From contig JBGVTE010000130.1 in NCBI GenBank assembly GCA_041862375.1, positions 1 through 59,260 on the forward strand: DNA of 59,260 bases, in the 5' to 3' direction. The notes under the pieces are model-generated. The model saw nothing but the letters and a program-made list of their open reading frames with translations. It ran no database searches and had not been told where the DNA came from. The position numbers and the translations under genes are program-made. This document shows, one piece after another, positions 42,777 to 51,925 of this stretch; positions within the stretch are counted from its first letter, which is position 1, and each line of letters begins with the position of its first letter. The stretch is from WVZL01 sp041862375. GTDB taxonomy: Bacteria; Acidobacteriota; Aminicenantia; Aminicenantales; Aminicenantaceae.

Positions 42777-43646
42777 CTAAGATAATGCTTCTTTCACTTT
42801 TCCGCCTATTTCAGCCGGGCTTTTTGCCACGTAAACTCCGGCATTTTCGAGTGCTTCCATTTTTTCTTTAGCTGTGCCCTTTCCTCCCGAAATAATAGCT
42901 CCTGCGTGTCCCATTCTTCTACCTGGAGGTGCTGTCTGGCCTGCAATAAAGCTAACAACAGGTTTGGTAAATTCTTTCTCGATATACGATGCCGCTTCTT
43001 CTTCTGCAGTTCCTCCAATTTCACCGATAATTACCACTGCCTCAGTATCTATGTCTTCTTTAAAGAGCTTTAACAGATCAATAAATTTTAAACCCACAAC
43101 AGGATCTCCACCAATGCCCACGGCAGTTGATTGTCCGTAACCCATATTTGTGACTTGGTCAACAGCTTCATAAGTTAATGTTCCTGATCGAGATATAATT
43201 CCTATAGTTCCTGGTGTATGAATGTGGCCAGGCATGATGCCGATTTTACACTTTCCAGGTGATATTATCCCTGGAGTATTCGGTCCGATAAGAGAGCACT
43301 GTTTTCCCTTTAAGAAAGTTTTCACTTTAATCATATCAAAGGTCGGGATACCTTCGGTTATGCAGACAATAACATCAAGCCCTGCATCTGCCGCTTCCAT
43401 TATAGCATCAGCAGTAAAAAAAGCTGGAACGAAGATGGCAGACGCATTTGCTCCTTCCTTCTCGACAGCCTCGGCTACAGTATTGTAAACAGGAACTTCA
43501 AGATGAGTTATTCCTCCTTTTCCAGGGGTTACGCCTGCTACTACTTTTGTTCCGTATTCAAGCATACGTTTGGTGTGGAATGTTCCTTCGCCTCCAGTAA
43601 TTCCCTGGATGACAACTCGTGTGCTTTCAGCAATCAATATGCTCAT
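42777..43646 (-). CDS. sucD: Succinyl-CoA synthetase alpha subunit
   Basis: A 289-aa protein. CoA-binding Rossmann part: RVVIQGITGGEGTFHTKRMLEYGTKVVAGVTPGKGG. ITEGIPTFDMI and LIGPNTPGIISPG follow, and the active-site His lies in RRMGHAGAIISGGKGTA. It joins SucC to interconvert succinyl-CoA and succinate with substrate-level phosphorylation. AGGAAAGGAG precedes the ATG inside the end of sucC, and only 2 bp separate the genes. It belongs to the leftward TCA cluster. Confidence 0.97.
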   Translation of the reverse strand: MSILIAESTRVVIQGITGGEGTFHTKRMLEYGTKVVAGVTPGKGGITHLEVPVYNTVAEAVEKEGANASAIFVPAFFTADAIMEAADAGLDVIVCITEGIPTFDMIKVKTFLKGKQCSLIGPNTPGIISPGKCKIGIMPGHIHTPGTIGIISRSGTLTYEAVDQVTNMGYGQSTAVGIGGDPVVGLKFIDLLKLFKEDIDTEAVVIIGEIGGTAEEEAASYIEKEFTKPVVSFIAGQTAPPGRRMGHAGAIISGGKGTAKEKMEALENAGVYVAKSPAEIGGKVKEALS

Positions 43647-43648
43647 TG

Positions 43649-44821
43649 TTAACTCCTTTCCTGTTGTTGTACTAAGGAAACAACTTTTTCAGCAGCTTCT
43701 TTCATGCTCTCTACAGGGTAGAAAGCCAAACCTGAATCTTGTAGTATCTTTTTTCCTTGCTCCACATTTGTTCCTTCAAGTCTCACTACCATGGGAACAT
43801 TAAGGCCTATTTCTTGAGAAGCTCTAACAATACCATTGGCTACAAGGTCACAGCGGACAATGCCTCCAAAGATATTGATGAGAGCTGCTTTGACGTCTTT
43901 ATCTGAGACAAGAATTTTGAAAGCATTAATGACAGCTTCTTCAGAAACTCCTCCTCCTACATCGAGGAAGTTTGCTGGCATGCCTCCTGAATGCATGATG
44001 ATATCCATTGTAGCCATGGCTAAGCCAGCTCCGTTAACCATACAACCTACATTTCCATCCAGCTTGATGTAGTTTAAATTGTATTTTGAAGCCTCCACTT
44101 CTAAGGGGGCTTCCTCATCGAAATCTCTCATTTCGCTTATGTCAGGATGACGGGGGAGGGCGTTATCATCAAAGTTCATTTTTGCATCAAGAGCCAAGAC
44201 ATTCCCTTGTTTTGTAATCAATAAGGGATTTATCTCGGCCAGGGATGCATCAGTAGCTTCAAAAGCTCTGTAGAGGCCTGAAATAAACTTCACTGCTTTC
44301 TTCTGAGTTTCTCCTTCTAGTCCCAATTCAAAGGCTAACTTTCTAGCCTGAAATGGTAAGAATCCTGTTGAGGTGTTTACATATTCTTTGAAGATTAGTT
44401 CGGGAGTTTCAGCTGCAACCTTTTCTATCTCCACTCCTCCTTCAGGCGAAGCCATAACGACTGGTGCTTCCCTTGCTCTGTCAATGACAATCCCCACATA
44501 AAGTTCTTTAGCTATATCAAGGGCTTCTTCGACTAAAATTCTTTTTACTTTCTTTCCTTCAGGTCCAGTCTGGTGAGTAACGAGAGTCATTCCAATCATT
44601 TCTTGTGCAGTTTTTTCTGCATCATCGGGATTATCAGCCAGCCTAATTCCTCCTCCTTTTCCTCTCCCCCCAGCATGAATCTGAGCTTTGAGAACCACCC
44701 TAGAACCGATTTCCTGGGCAATCTCACGGGCTTTAGAAGGAAGGTCGGCTACTTTACCTCTGGGAATTTGGACACCATACTGAGCCAGAATTTGTTTGGC
44801 TTGAAACTCATGTATTTTCAT
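43649..44821 (-). CDS. sucC: Succinyl-CoA synthetase beta subunit
   Basis: A 390-aa protein with an ATP-grasp N-terminus (VVLKAQIHAGGRGKGGGIRLAD), SLAEINPLLITKQGNVLALDAKMNFDDNA, and the C-terminal ligase domain FLDVGGGVSEEAVINAFKIL, INIFGGIVRCDLVANGIV and RLEGTNVEQGKKIL. It supplies the nucleotide-binding half of succinyl-CoA synthetase. AAGGATAA precedes the ATG. A 126-bp gap separates it from the fumarase beta gene, so a separate promoter is possible. Length and motifs are standard. Confidence 0.97.
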   Translation of the reverse strand: MKIHEFQAKQILAQYGVQIPRGKVADLPSKAREIAQEIGSRVVLKAQIHAGGRGKGGGIRLADNPDDAEKTAQEMIGMTLVTHQTGPEGKKVKRILVEEALDIAKELYVGIVIDRAREAPVVMASPEGGVEIEKVAAETPELIFKEYVNTSTGFLPFQARKLAFELGLEGETQKKAVKFISGLYRAFEATDASLAEINPLLITKQGNVLALDAKMNFDDNALPRHPDISEMRDFDEEAPLEVEASKYNLNYIKLDGNVGCMVNGAGLAMATMDIIMHSGGMPANFLDVGGGVSEEAVINAFKILVSDKDVKAALINIFGGIVRCDLVANGIVRASQEIGLNVPMVVRLEGTNVEQGKKILQDSGLAFYPVESMKEAAEKVVSLVQQQERS

Positions 44822-44947
44822 TGAATTATCCTTTTGAATTAATTTTTATACAGAATAAACTTCTTGAATATTCAAAATGTTTATTAAAGATATGAACCTT
44901 TACCTATGAATTTTTTATTCAGTCACAATTGGCGAAAATATTATTTT

Positions 44948-45502
44948 TTACTCTATGTGGTATTGCTCTTTGCCTTCTTGGTAGAGATCTCCTCCATACA
45001 TGTCATTTATAACAATACAGGGGAAATCTTTGACCTTTACTCTCCTAATAGCTTCTGGCCCCAGTTCAGGATAAGCAATAACTTCCGAGCCTACAATGCT
45101 TTTTGAGATCAGAGCTCCTGCTCCACCAACTGCAGCCAGATAAACGCCTTTGTATTTCTTTAAAGCTTCTTTAACATCTTCATTTCTGGAGCCTTTCCCG
45201 ATAGTGCCCTTGAGTCCGAGAGAATACAGAGTTGGTGCGTAAGAATCCATCCTGTAGCTTGTAGTTGGTCCTGCTGAACCGATTGGCTTTCCTGGACGAG
45301 CAGGTGTTGGGCCCACATAATAGATGAACTGACCTTGAATATCTAAAGGAAGTTCTTTTCCTTCATTAACGAGCTCTATTAATTTCTTGTGGGCAGCATC
45401 TCTTCCTGTATAAAGGTATCCTGTGATGTAGACTCTATCCCCGGCTTTTAACTGAGCGATGACTTCGTCTGTGACAGGGGTTTCAATCCTATGTTCAGCC
45501 AT
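44948..45502 (-). CDS. Class I fumarate hydratase beta (C-terminal) subunit
   Basis: A 184-aa protein with the TtdB/fumarase-beta swivelling domain. VTDEVIAQLKAGDRVYITGYLYTGRDAAHKKL, IYYVGPTPARPGKPIGSAGPTTSYRMD and YLAAVGGAGALISKSI are family marks, followed by KDFPCIVINDMYGGDLY. In two-subunit fumarases it pairs with an alpha subunit that carries the [4Fe-4S] cluster. No alpha gene is present in the window, although the two are usually adjacent. It starts 1 bp after mdh, which suggests translational coupling. L-tartrate dehydratase is the alternative identity, but the TCA context favours fumarase. Confidence 0.9.
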   Translation of the reverse strand: MAEHRIETPVTDEVIAQLKAGDRVYITGYLYTGRDAAHKKLIELVNEGKELPLDIQGQFIYYVGPTPARPGKPIGSAGPTTSYRMDSYAPTLYSLGLKGTIGKGSRNEDVKEALKKYKGVYLAAVGGAGALISKSIVGSEVIAYPELGPEAIRRVKVKDFPCIVINDMYGGDLYQEGKEQYHIE

Positions 45503-45503
45503 T

Positions 45504-46430
45504 TTAGATTTTAAGAAGGTTTATAACATTGCGAACAGCTTCTTCTGAGTTTTTAATTGCTTCTTTCTCTTCGTCAGTGAGGTCTATCTCTATGATTTCT
45601 TCGACGCCGTTAGCTCCGAGCTTAATAGGTACTCCAAAATAAATGCCATTAATTCCGTATTCTCCTTCAAGGTAAGCTGCGCAGGGTAGTATTTTTTTCT
45701 TATTTTTGATGATGGATTCTACCATTTCCGCCACTGCCAAGGAAGGAGCATAGTAGGCACTTCCTGTTTTTAGGTACTTAACAATTTCGCCACCACCTTT
45801 TCTAGTTCTTTCGATGATAGCATCAATCCTGTCCTGGGAAAGGAAGTGAGAAATAGGGATTCCAGCAACAGTTGTGTACCGGGCGATGGGTACCATCGTA
45901 TCTCCATGTCCGCCCAGAACCAGAGCTTGGATGCTTTCTACAGAAACATTCATTTCCATGGCGAGAAAAGCCCTGAAACGAGTTGTATCCAGAATTCCAG
46001 CCATTCCAAAGACTCTATTTTTTGGGAAACCGCTAACCTTGTAGGCTGTATATGCCATGGCATCGAGGGGATTAGTGACAACGAGAAGCAGGGTATTGGG
46101 AGAATGTTTGACGATTTCTTCAGTAACAGGTTTGATTATCTTTAAGTTTGAGTCGACGAGCTCATCTCTGCTCATTCCGGGCGTTCTTGGTTTACCGGCA
46201 GTAATGACAACGATATCCGAGTTGGCAGTATCAGCGTAGGAGTTTGTGCCTCTAACATTGGTATCATATTTTCCTACGGGTCCCCCTTCACGCATATCCA
46301 GGCCTTTTCCGATAGGCATGTCCTCAATAACATCCAGAAGTACAACCTCTCCCAATTCTTTTTCAGCGATCTTGAATGCAGTAACTTCTCCAACATGGCC
46401 AGCTCCTATAACTGTAATTTTTTTACTCAT
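45504..46430 (-). CDS. mdh: NAD-dependent malate dehydrogenase
   Basis: A 308-aa protein from the ATG at 46430, seven bases after AGGAGG; another ATG at 46436 touches the ribosome site. The Rossmann fold is ITVIGAGHVGEVTAFKIAEKE with acidic LLDVIED favouring NAD. TAGKPRTPGMSRDELVDSN carries substrate Arg residues, VVTNPLDAMAYTAYKVSGFP follows, and the catalytic His is in LGGHGDTMVP. The R-x4-R substrate loop supports malate rather than lactate. It sits between icd and the fumarase beta gene in the leftward TCA operon. Confidence 0.95.
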   Translation of the reverse strand: MSKKITVIGAGHVGEVTAFKIAEKELGEVVLLDVIEDMPIGKGLDMREGGPVGKYDTNVRGTNSYADTANSDIVVITAGKPRTPGMSRDELVDSNLKIIKPVTEEIVKHSPNTLLLVVTNPLDAMAYTAYKVSGFPKNRVFGMAGILDTTRFRAFLAMEMNVSVESIQALVLGGHGDTMVPIARYTTVAGIPISHFLSQDRIDAIIERTRKGGGEIVKYLKTGSAYYAPSLAVAEMVESIIKNKKKILPCAAYLEGEYGINGIYFGVPIKLGANGVEEIIEIDLTDEEKEAIKNSEEAVRNVINLLKI

Positions 46431-46573
46431 GATCATACCTCCTGTGAAAATTATTTAATTGAAAAGTAAGGTGTTTCTAAACATCTATTTTTTATTTACC
46501 CTTACTATTATTTACGGATTTTTTGCCAGTCTCTTTTTCTACTTGTCTTCTCAGAATCGAAAAAAGTTATTAA

Positions 46574-47776
46574 TCAGGATTGTTTTGTATAGCCTTCCCG
46601 CTTTTCCTTTAATCCTGGATCCTTCAGAGTCTCCATGAGGTAATTAGCATAGTCTGCACCTGTTGATCCGGTTGACCGACCGGTAATAACGAGCCTTTTC
46701 TCGTATTGACCACAAATATCCAGCGCCATTTCTAAGTTTTTGGCTCTTTCAGGATATCCGATGTGATTGATCAAAAAAGCTGCGGCTCGGATCATGCTGC
46801 TTGGGTCTGCATATTGTGCGCGGTCTTCCCTGACCATGCGGGGAGCGGATCCATGAATTGCTTCGAACATGGCATACTGTTTTCCGATATTAGCGCTTCC
46901 TGCAGTCCCTACACCGCCTTGGAACTCTGCTGCCTCATCAGTAAGGATATCTCCATAAAGGTTAGGGAGGACCATGACTTTGAACTGAGTACGTCGTTTG
47001 GGATCTACAAGCTTTGCCGTCATGATATCAATGTACCAGTCGTCGCATTCAATCTCGGGATATTCTTCGGCAATGCGCTGTCCAATATCTAAAAATTTTC
47101 CATCTGAAGTCTTAATTACATTGGCTTTGGTTATGATAGTAACCCGGTTTATATTATTCTTTTTTGCGTAATCAAAGGCCAAGCGTATAATACGTTCAGC
47201 ACCTTGAGTAGTTATGACTTTAAAATCAAAAGCTAAATCATCGGTTACGTTTATACCCTTGCTTCCCATAATATAGGCGCCTTCAGTGTTTTCTCGGAAA
47301 AAAATCCAATCTATTCCTTCTTTGGGAATTTTTACTGGCCTAACATTAGCGAATAAGTCTAAATAGCGCCTCATGGCAACATTAGCGCTCTCGATATTAG
47401 GCCAAGGATCTCCTTTTCGAGGTGTAGTTGTTGGGCCCTTGAGAGTAACATGGCATTTTTTAATTTCTTCTAAGACGTCATCTGGGACTGGTTTCATAAC
47501 TTTTGCTCGATTTTCAATCGTCAGTCCTTCAATATTCCTTAATTCAACCTTTCCCTTATCTATCTCTTCTTTCAACATAAATTCTAGCACCCTTCTAGCC
47601 TCTTTGGCTATATAAGGGCCAATTCCATCTCCTCCAATAATACCGATAATGACTGGCTTGACTTGGGAGTAATCAACCCAATCAGCAGCCTTCTTAAGTT
47701 CCTCTACACGATGAAGCTGCTCTTCGACAATCTGGCCGAAGTATTCCTTCGCTTTTTCGACAGCATCTTTATCCAT
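46574..47776 (-). CDS. icd: Isocitrate dehydrogenase
   Basis: A 400-aa beta-decarboxylating dehydrogenase. IGIIGGDGIGPYI opens the fold. SANVAMRRYLDLFANVRPVK is the isocitrate-specific substrate loop, and FRENTEGAYIMG with LPNLYGDILTDEAAEFQGGVGTAGSANIG supplies metal-binding Asp. The cofactor region reads HGSAPRMVREDRAQYADP, which matches neither the Lys/Tyr of NADP enzymes nor the Asp/Ile of NAD enzymes, so cofactor choice is open. GGAGGG precedes the ATG. It heads the leftward TCA gene set from a promoter at 47819-47846. Confidence 0.93.
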   Translation of the reverse strand: MDKDAVEKAKEYFGQIVEEQLHRVEELKKAADWVDYSQVKPVIIGIIGGDGIGPYIAKEARRVLEFMLKEEIDKGKVELRNIEGLTIENRAKVMKPVPDDVLEEIKKCHVTLKGPTTTPRKGDPWPNIESANVAMRRYLDLFANVRPVKIPKEGIDWIFFRENTEGAYIMGSKGINVTDDLAFDFKVITTQGAERIIRLAFDYAKKNNINRVTIITKANVIKTSDGKFLDIGQRIAEEYPEIECDDWYIDIMTAKLVDPKRRTQFKVMVLPNLYGDILTDEAAEFQGGVGTAGSANIGKQYAMFEAIHGSAPRMVREDRAQYADPSSMIRAAAFLINHIGYPERAKNLEMALDICGQYEKRLVITGRSTGSTGADYANYLMETLKDPGLKEKREGYTKQS

Positions 47777-47818
47777 GAATATCCCTCCATTGTTAGAATA
47801 AATAAAATAAAGGTGAAT

Positions 47819-47846
47819 ATTATAAATTTTTTCTAGTAAAAATCAA
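47819..47846 (-). promoter_or_regulatory. Promoter of the leftward icd-mdh TCA operon
   Basis: On the minus strand TTGATT (47846-47841), 16 bp, then a perfect TATAAT (47824-47819). It is about 42 bp upstream of the icd ATG and 30 bp from the divergent acnB promoter. Confidence 0.6.
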
Positions 47847-47876
47847 ACCAAACCCTAAGAATTTTTTCAAAAATTT

Positions 47877-47905
47877 TTGACAAATTCCGGTAAACATTTT
47901 ATACA
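47877..47905 (+). promoter_or_regulatory. Promoter of acnB
   Basis: Perfect TTGACA (47877-47882), a 17-bp spacer and TATACA (47900-47905). It lies 36 bp before the ATG at 47942, whose ribosome site is GTGGAG. Its closeness to the icd promoter could let one regulator control both. Confidence 0.7.
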
Positions 47906-47941
47906 GTATATCTAAAAAGCCAAAAACGTGGAGAATATGAT

Positions 47942-50479
47942 ATGCTAGAATTATATTTTAAACATGAAACTGAGAGGAAACAGCAAGGAATTCCTCCTCT
48001 CCCATTAAATCCAGAACAAACCGAAGAGGTGTGCAAGCTTTTAGAAAATCCTCCTGAAGGCAAAAGAGAACTTCTTCTATACTTATTGAGAAACAGAGTA
48101 GCTCCGGGCGTGGACCCTTCCTCAAAAGTAAAAGCAACGTGGCTTACTAAAATTGCTAAAGGAGATTTTTCCTCTCCCGTTATATCCAGAAAAGATGCAG
48201 TATTCCTGCTAGGAACTATGCTGGGAGGTTTTAATGTAGAGCCGTTAGTTTCGTTCTTAGAGGATAAAGATCTTGCCTGTAATGCAGCCGAGGCGTTAAA
48301 GCAGACAATTCTTGTCTACAATGCTTTTAACAAAATTGTTAGTATGTCAAAGAGCAATTCCTTTGCGAAGGAGGTTCTGGAATCCTGGGCAAACGGAGAA
48401 TGGTTTCTTTCTAAGCCTGAGTTACCAGAGAAGCTCTCCCTCAAAGTATACAAGGTTGATGGTGAGATAAACACTGATGATTTATCGCCCGCAAGGCACG
48501 CTTGGAGCAGGCCAGATATACCCCTTCATGCCCTTTCTATGGGAGAGACAAGGTTCCCTGGAGGGATTGATGGAATGAAAAAAATTAGGAATGAAGGACA
48601 TCGTGTTATTTTTGTAGGAGATGTTGTGGGTACAGGCTCTTCAAGAAAGTCTGCTACTAACTCATTGATGTGGCATATAGGTGAAGATATTCCTTACGTA
48701 CCTAATAAGAAAAGAGGGGGAGTTGTTATCGGTGGTTTAATTGCTCCAATTTTCTTTAATACAGTAGAGGATTCAGGTGGGCTGCCTATTATGTGTGATG
48801 TGACAAAAATAAAAACAGGAGAAATAATAATCCTCAACACAAAATCTAAAACTATAGTAAGTGAAGAAGGAGAGACGATAACTGCATTCGAGTTTAAGCC
48901 AGCGACCATCACAGATGAGTATCGAGTGGGAGGACGTCTCAGTCTAATCATTGGCCGCACATTGACAGCCAAAGCTCGAGAAGCCATCGGTATGCCAGAG
49001 GCAGATTTTTTCATTACAGTTGAGAATCCGTCCCCAAATGAGGGGCAGGGATTTTCTCTTGCTCAAAAAATTGTCGGGAAAGCATGTGGTACGGTTGGGG
49101 TGCTTCCTGGTGCAGCATGTGAACCGAAGATGACGACTGTAGGCTCCCAGGATACAACCGGTCCAATGACAGCCGATGAACTGAAAGAGCTCGCTTGTAT
49201 AGAATTCCAGGCAGAGCTATTTATGCAGTCGTTCTGCCATACTGCAGCATACCCAAAGCTTCCTGATGTGAGGATGCATAAATCTCTCGCCTCATTTATT
49301 GTAGAGCGGAAGGGAGTTGCTCTTAGTCCGGGGGATGGAGTTATTCATTCATGGATGAACCGGTTATTAATCCCTGACACTCTTGGAACCGCCGGTGATT
49401 CCCATACAAGGTTTCCCTTAGGGCTCAGTTTTCCTGCTGGCTCGGGACTTGTAGCTTTTGCCGGAGCTCTCGGGTTTATGCCTCTCGATATGCCAGAATC
49501 AGTATTAGTTAAGTTCAAAGGGAAGTTAAATCCAGGTATAACACTCAGAGATGTAGTAAATGCCATTCCCTATTTTGCAATTAAGCAAGAACTGCTGACA
49601 GTAGCAAAAAAGGATAAAAAGAATGTATTTAACGGCAGAGTTATCGAAATGGAAGGCATTCACAATCTTACAGTTGAACAGGCTTTCGAGCTTACAAACG
49701 CTACTGCTGAACGCTCTGCTGCAGGTGGAACTATTGCCCTCAGTGAGGATAGTGTTGCTAGGTATCTGAGAAGCAACATTGCTTTAATGGAAAAAATGAT
49801 AGAAGAGGGGTATAAAAATGCAGATACCTTAAAGCGAAGGATTGAGACTTGTAAGGAGTGGCTGAACAGCTCAACTCTTTTAAAGAGAGATGACAATGCT
49901 GAATACAAAGCAGTACTTGAAATCAACCTAGAGGATATAAAGGAACCGATTGTTGCCTGTCCCAATGACCCCGACGATGTAAAGATTCTCTCTGAAGTAG
50001 CCGGTGACAAGATAGACGAGATATTCATCGGCTCTTGTATGACGAACATTGGACATTTCAGAGCAGCGGGTAAAATTCTTGAAAATTCAGGATACGTAAA
50101 AACTCGAATCTGGTTAACTCCGCCGACAAAGATGGACAGGGCTCAGCTGATGAAGGAAGGATATTACGCGATTTATTCGAGCGTTGGAGCCCGAACAGAA
50201 ATACCAGGCTGCTCACTCTGTATGGGAAATCAAGCAAGAGTTAGACCTGAAACAACTATTATTTCTACCTCTACTCGAAACTTTGACAATCGGATGGGAG
50301 ATAGTGCCCGTGTCTACCTTGGATCAGCAGAATTAGCGGCAGTAGCAGCTTTGAATGGTAAACTTCCTTCCCCAGAGGAATATTTCTCAATTATTAAAGA
50401 GAAGGTGATACCAAAGGCTGATGAAATATACTGTTACTTGCAGTTCGATGAAATGAAAGATTTTTCTCTTGAATACTGA
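47942..50479 (+). CDS. acnB: Aconitate hydratase B
   Basis: An 845-aa protein with the AcnB domain order. An N-terminal HEAT-like domain (about 1-155, RELLLYLLRNRVAPGVDPSSKVKATWL) leads into the swivelling domain 4 (KVDGEINTDDLSPARHAWSRPDIPLHAL). The [4Fe-4S] catalytic domains follow. Cluster and active-site motifs include DSHTRFPLG, FIGSCMTNIGHFRAAGKIL and PGCSLCMGNQARV. It isomerises citrate to isocitrate, and AcnB often also dehydrates 2-methylcitrate. It is divergent from icd with its own good promoter, feeding the next enzyme of the cycle. Confidence 0.96.
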   Translation: MLELYFKHETERKQQGIPPLPLNPEQTEEVCKLLENPPEGKRELLLYLLRNRVAPGVDPSSKVKATWLTKIAKGDFSSPVISRKDAVFLLGTMLGGFNVEPLVSFLEDKDLACNAAEALKQTILVYNAFNKIVSMSKSNSFAKEVLESWANGEWFLSKPELPEKLSLKVYKVDGEINTDDLSPARHAWSRPDIPLHALSMGETRFPGGIDGMKKIRNEGHRVIFVGDVVGTGSSRKSATNSLMWHIGEDIPYVPNKKRGGVVIGGLIAPIFFNTVEDSGGLPIMCDVTKIKTGEIIILNTKSKTIVSEEGETITAFEFKPATITDEYRVGGRLSLIIGRTLTAKAREAIGMPEADFFITVENPSPNEGQGFSLAQKIVGKACGTVGVLPGAACEPKMTTVGSQDTTGPMTADELKELACIEFQAELFMQSFCHTAAYPKLPDVRMHKSLASFIVERKGVALSPGDGVIHSWMNRLLIPDTLGTAGDSHTRFPLGLSFPAGSGLVAFAGALGFMPLDMPESVLVKFKGKLNPGITLRDVVNAIPYFAIKQELLTVAKKDKKNVFNGRVIEMEGIHNLTVEQAFELTNATAERSAAGGTIALSEDSVARYLRSNIALMEKMIEEGYKNADTLKRRIETCKEWLNSSTLLKRDDNAEYKAVLEINLEDIKEPIVACPNDPDDVKILSEVAGDKIDEIFIGSCMTNIGHFRAAGKILENSGYVKTRIWLTPPTKMDRAQLMKEGYYAIYSSVGARTEIPGCSLCMGNQARVRPETTIISTSTRNFDNRMGDSARVYLGSAELAAVAALNGKLPSPEEYFSIIKEKVIPKADEIYCYLQFDEMKDFSLEY

Positions 50480-50646
50480 GATATATAATTCCTGAAAATC
50501 CACACATGTGTAGTCTATAAGTAGCAAAAAAGCACAGTGATTTTTTAATATTTCATGCATTCATAAAAGTCATGCATATCATTTTTCTTATTAGTGTAAT
50601 TCACTCCAAAGATTCCCAAAGTTAACTATAAAAGAGAGGAGGGACT

Positions 50647-51405
50647 ATGATTTCTTTAGAGGGAAAAAAGGCTTTGATAACAGGTGGATCAAGAGGGATT
50701 GGCAGGGCAACAGCACTGTTATTTGCTAGAGCTGGGAGTGATGTTGCCATAAATTTTAATAGACAATCGGAAGCAGCTGCAAAAGTAAGAGCAGAAATTG
50801 AGAAATTCGGAAAAGAATGCCTAGTTTATGAAGCCGATATTTCTAAAAAAATTGATGTCGATAAGACGGTCAAAGCAATCATCGCAAAATGGGGCCAGAT
50901 TGATATTTTAGTAAACAACGCAGGGATCTGGACGTATGGAGAGATGGGGAACTTGAATGAGGAAGTTTGGACTGAAACTATGAAGGTTAATTTGGATGGT
51001 GTCTTCTATGCCTGTAATGCAGTTATTCCCCATATGAAGGAGAAAAGGAGAGGCTGGATTATCAACATTTCTTCTACTGCTGCTATAAGAGGAGAAGCTT
51101 ATCACTCTCATTATGCAGCTAGTAAAGGCGCTGTAGTCTCATTGAGTAAATCCCTTGCGGTCGAGTTGGCTCCTTTCAATATAAGGGTGAATTGTGTTGC
51201 ACCTGGCTGGGTAGATACTGACATGTGTGCTGAGGTTTTTAGCGATTCAGTTTTTCGGAAAGATGTTGAAAATTCTATACCTCTGAAAAGAATTCCCCCT
51301 CCAGAAGACATTGCAGGAGCGGTTTTATTTCTAAGTTCAGATCTTGCCCGTCATATCACAGGTGAAGTCTTGAACGTGAATGGAGGCTCTGTTCTCTGCT
51401 CTTAA
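50647..51405 (+). CDS. Short-chain dehydrogenase/reductase (FabG-like)
   Basis: A 252-aa classical SDR. ALITGGSRGIGRATALLFARAGSDVAI is the dinucleotide-binding loop (TGxxxGIG); NNAGIW is next, then ISSTAAIRG, the catalytic Tyr and Lys in YHSHYAASKGAVVSLSKSLA, and VNCVAPGWVDTDMC. The small residues around the adenine ribose and RQSEAA favour NADP. FabG-type 3-oxoacyl-ACP reductase or a catabolic 3-hydroxyacyl dehydrogenase are both possible. GAGGAGGG precedes the ATG. It lies between acnB and the methylmalonyl-CoA mutase genes, about 170 bp from each neighbour. Confidence 0.9.
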   Translation: MISLEGKKALITGGSRGIGRATALLFARAGSDVAINFNRQSEAAAKVRAEIEKFGKECLVYEADISKKIDVDKTVKAIIAKWGQIDILVNNAGIWTYGEMGNLNEEVWTETMKVNLDGVFYACNAVIPHMKEKRRGWIINISSTAAIRGEAYHSHYAASKGAVVSLSKSLAVELAPFNIRVNCVAPGWVDTDMCAEVFSDSVFRKDVENSIPLKRIPPPEDIAGAVLFLSSDLARHITGEVLNVNGGSVLCS

Positions 51406-51583
51406 ACATCATCTCTCATTTCTTGAAACATAAAAAAGCATGCAACAAATGCTACTCAATGCTTTAAATGAAGCTATTCCCAAAGAATTAATATTGATCA
51501 CTGAAAAATAGATGTTTACAAATGCTTGCTAATTTTATTCATTTTTGATAATTTTTGAATAAGAGCTCGGTGAGGAGGCCTTG

Positions 51584-51841
51584 ATGGAAGAAGAAGTCGG
51601 GAAAATCACTCATTATTTTTCAAAGATAAATGTGGGAGTCTTAGAACTTTCTAAAGGCACTATCAAGATTGGAGACACTATTCATATTAAGGGACATACG
51701 ACAGATTTTTACCAAAAAGTTGAGTCAATGCAGGTTGAACACCAGCCTGTTGATACCGCAAAGCCGGGAGAAGATGTCGGTCTTAAAGTTGAAAGCCCTG
51801 TCAGAGAAAGTGATGTAGTTTTTAAAGTAACAGAAGAGTAA
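51584..51841 (+). CDS. EF-Tu domain 2-like small protein
   Basis: An 85-aa protein from the ATG at 51584, five bases after TGAGGAGG; a TTG at 51581 is adjacent. The whole protein resembles the beta-barrel domain II of translation GTPases: GKITHYFSKINVGVLELSKGTIKIGDTIHIKGHTTDFYQKVESMQVEHQPVDTAKPGEDVGLKV. There is no GTPase domain, so it cannot be a factor itself. Such stand-alone barrels are known as elongation-factor-like proteins with unknown role. It lies 84 bp before the mutase large subunit. Confidence 0.8.
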   Translation: MEEEVGKITHYFSKINVGVLELSKGTIKIGDTIHIKGHTTDFYQKVESMQVEHQPVDTAKPGEDVGLKVESPVRESDVVFKVTEE

Positions 51842-51925
51842 CTCCACTCCAATAGATTAAAGAACCCAATTTTTTTTGCCAAAATATTTTCATGATATTA
51901 ATTTAAAAAAAGGAAATGGGCACAC

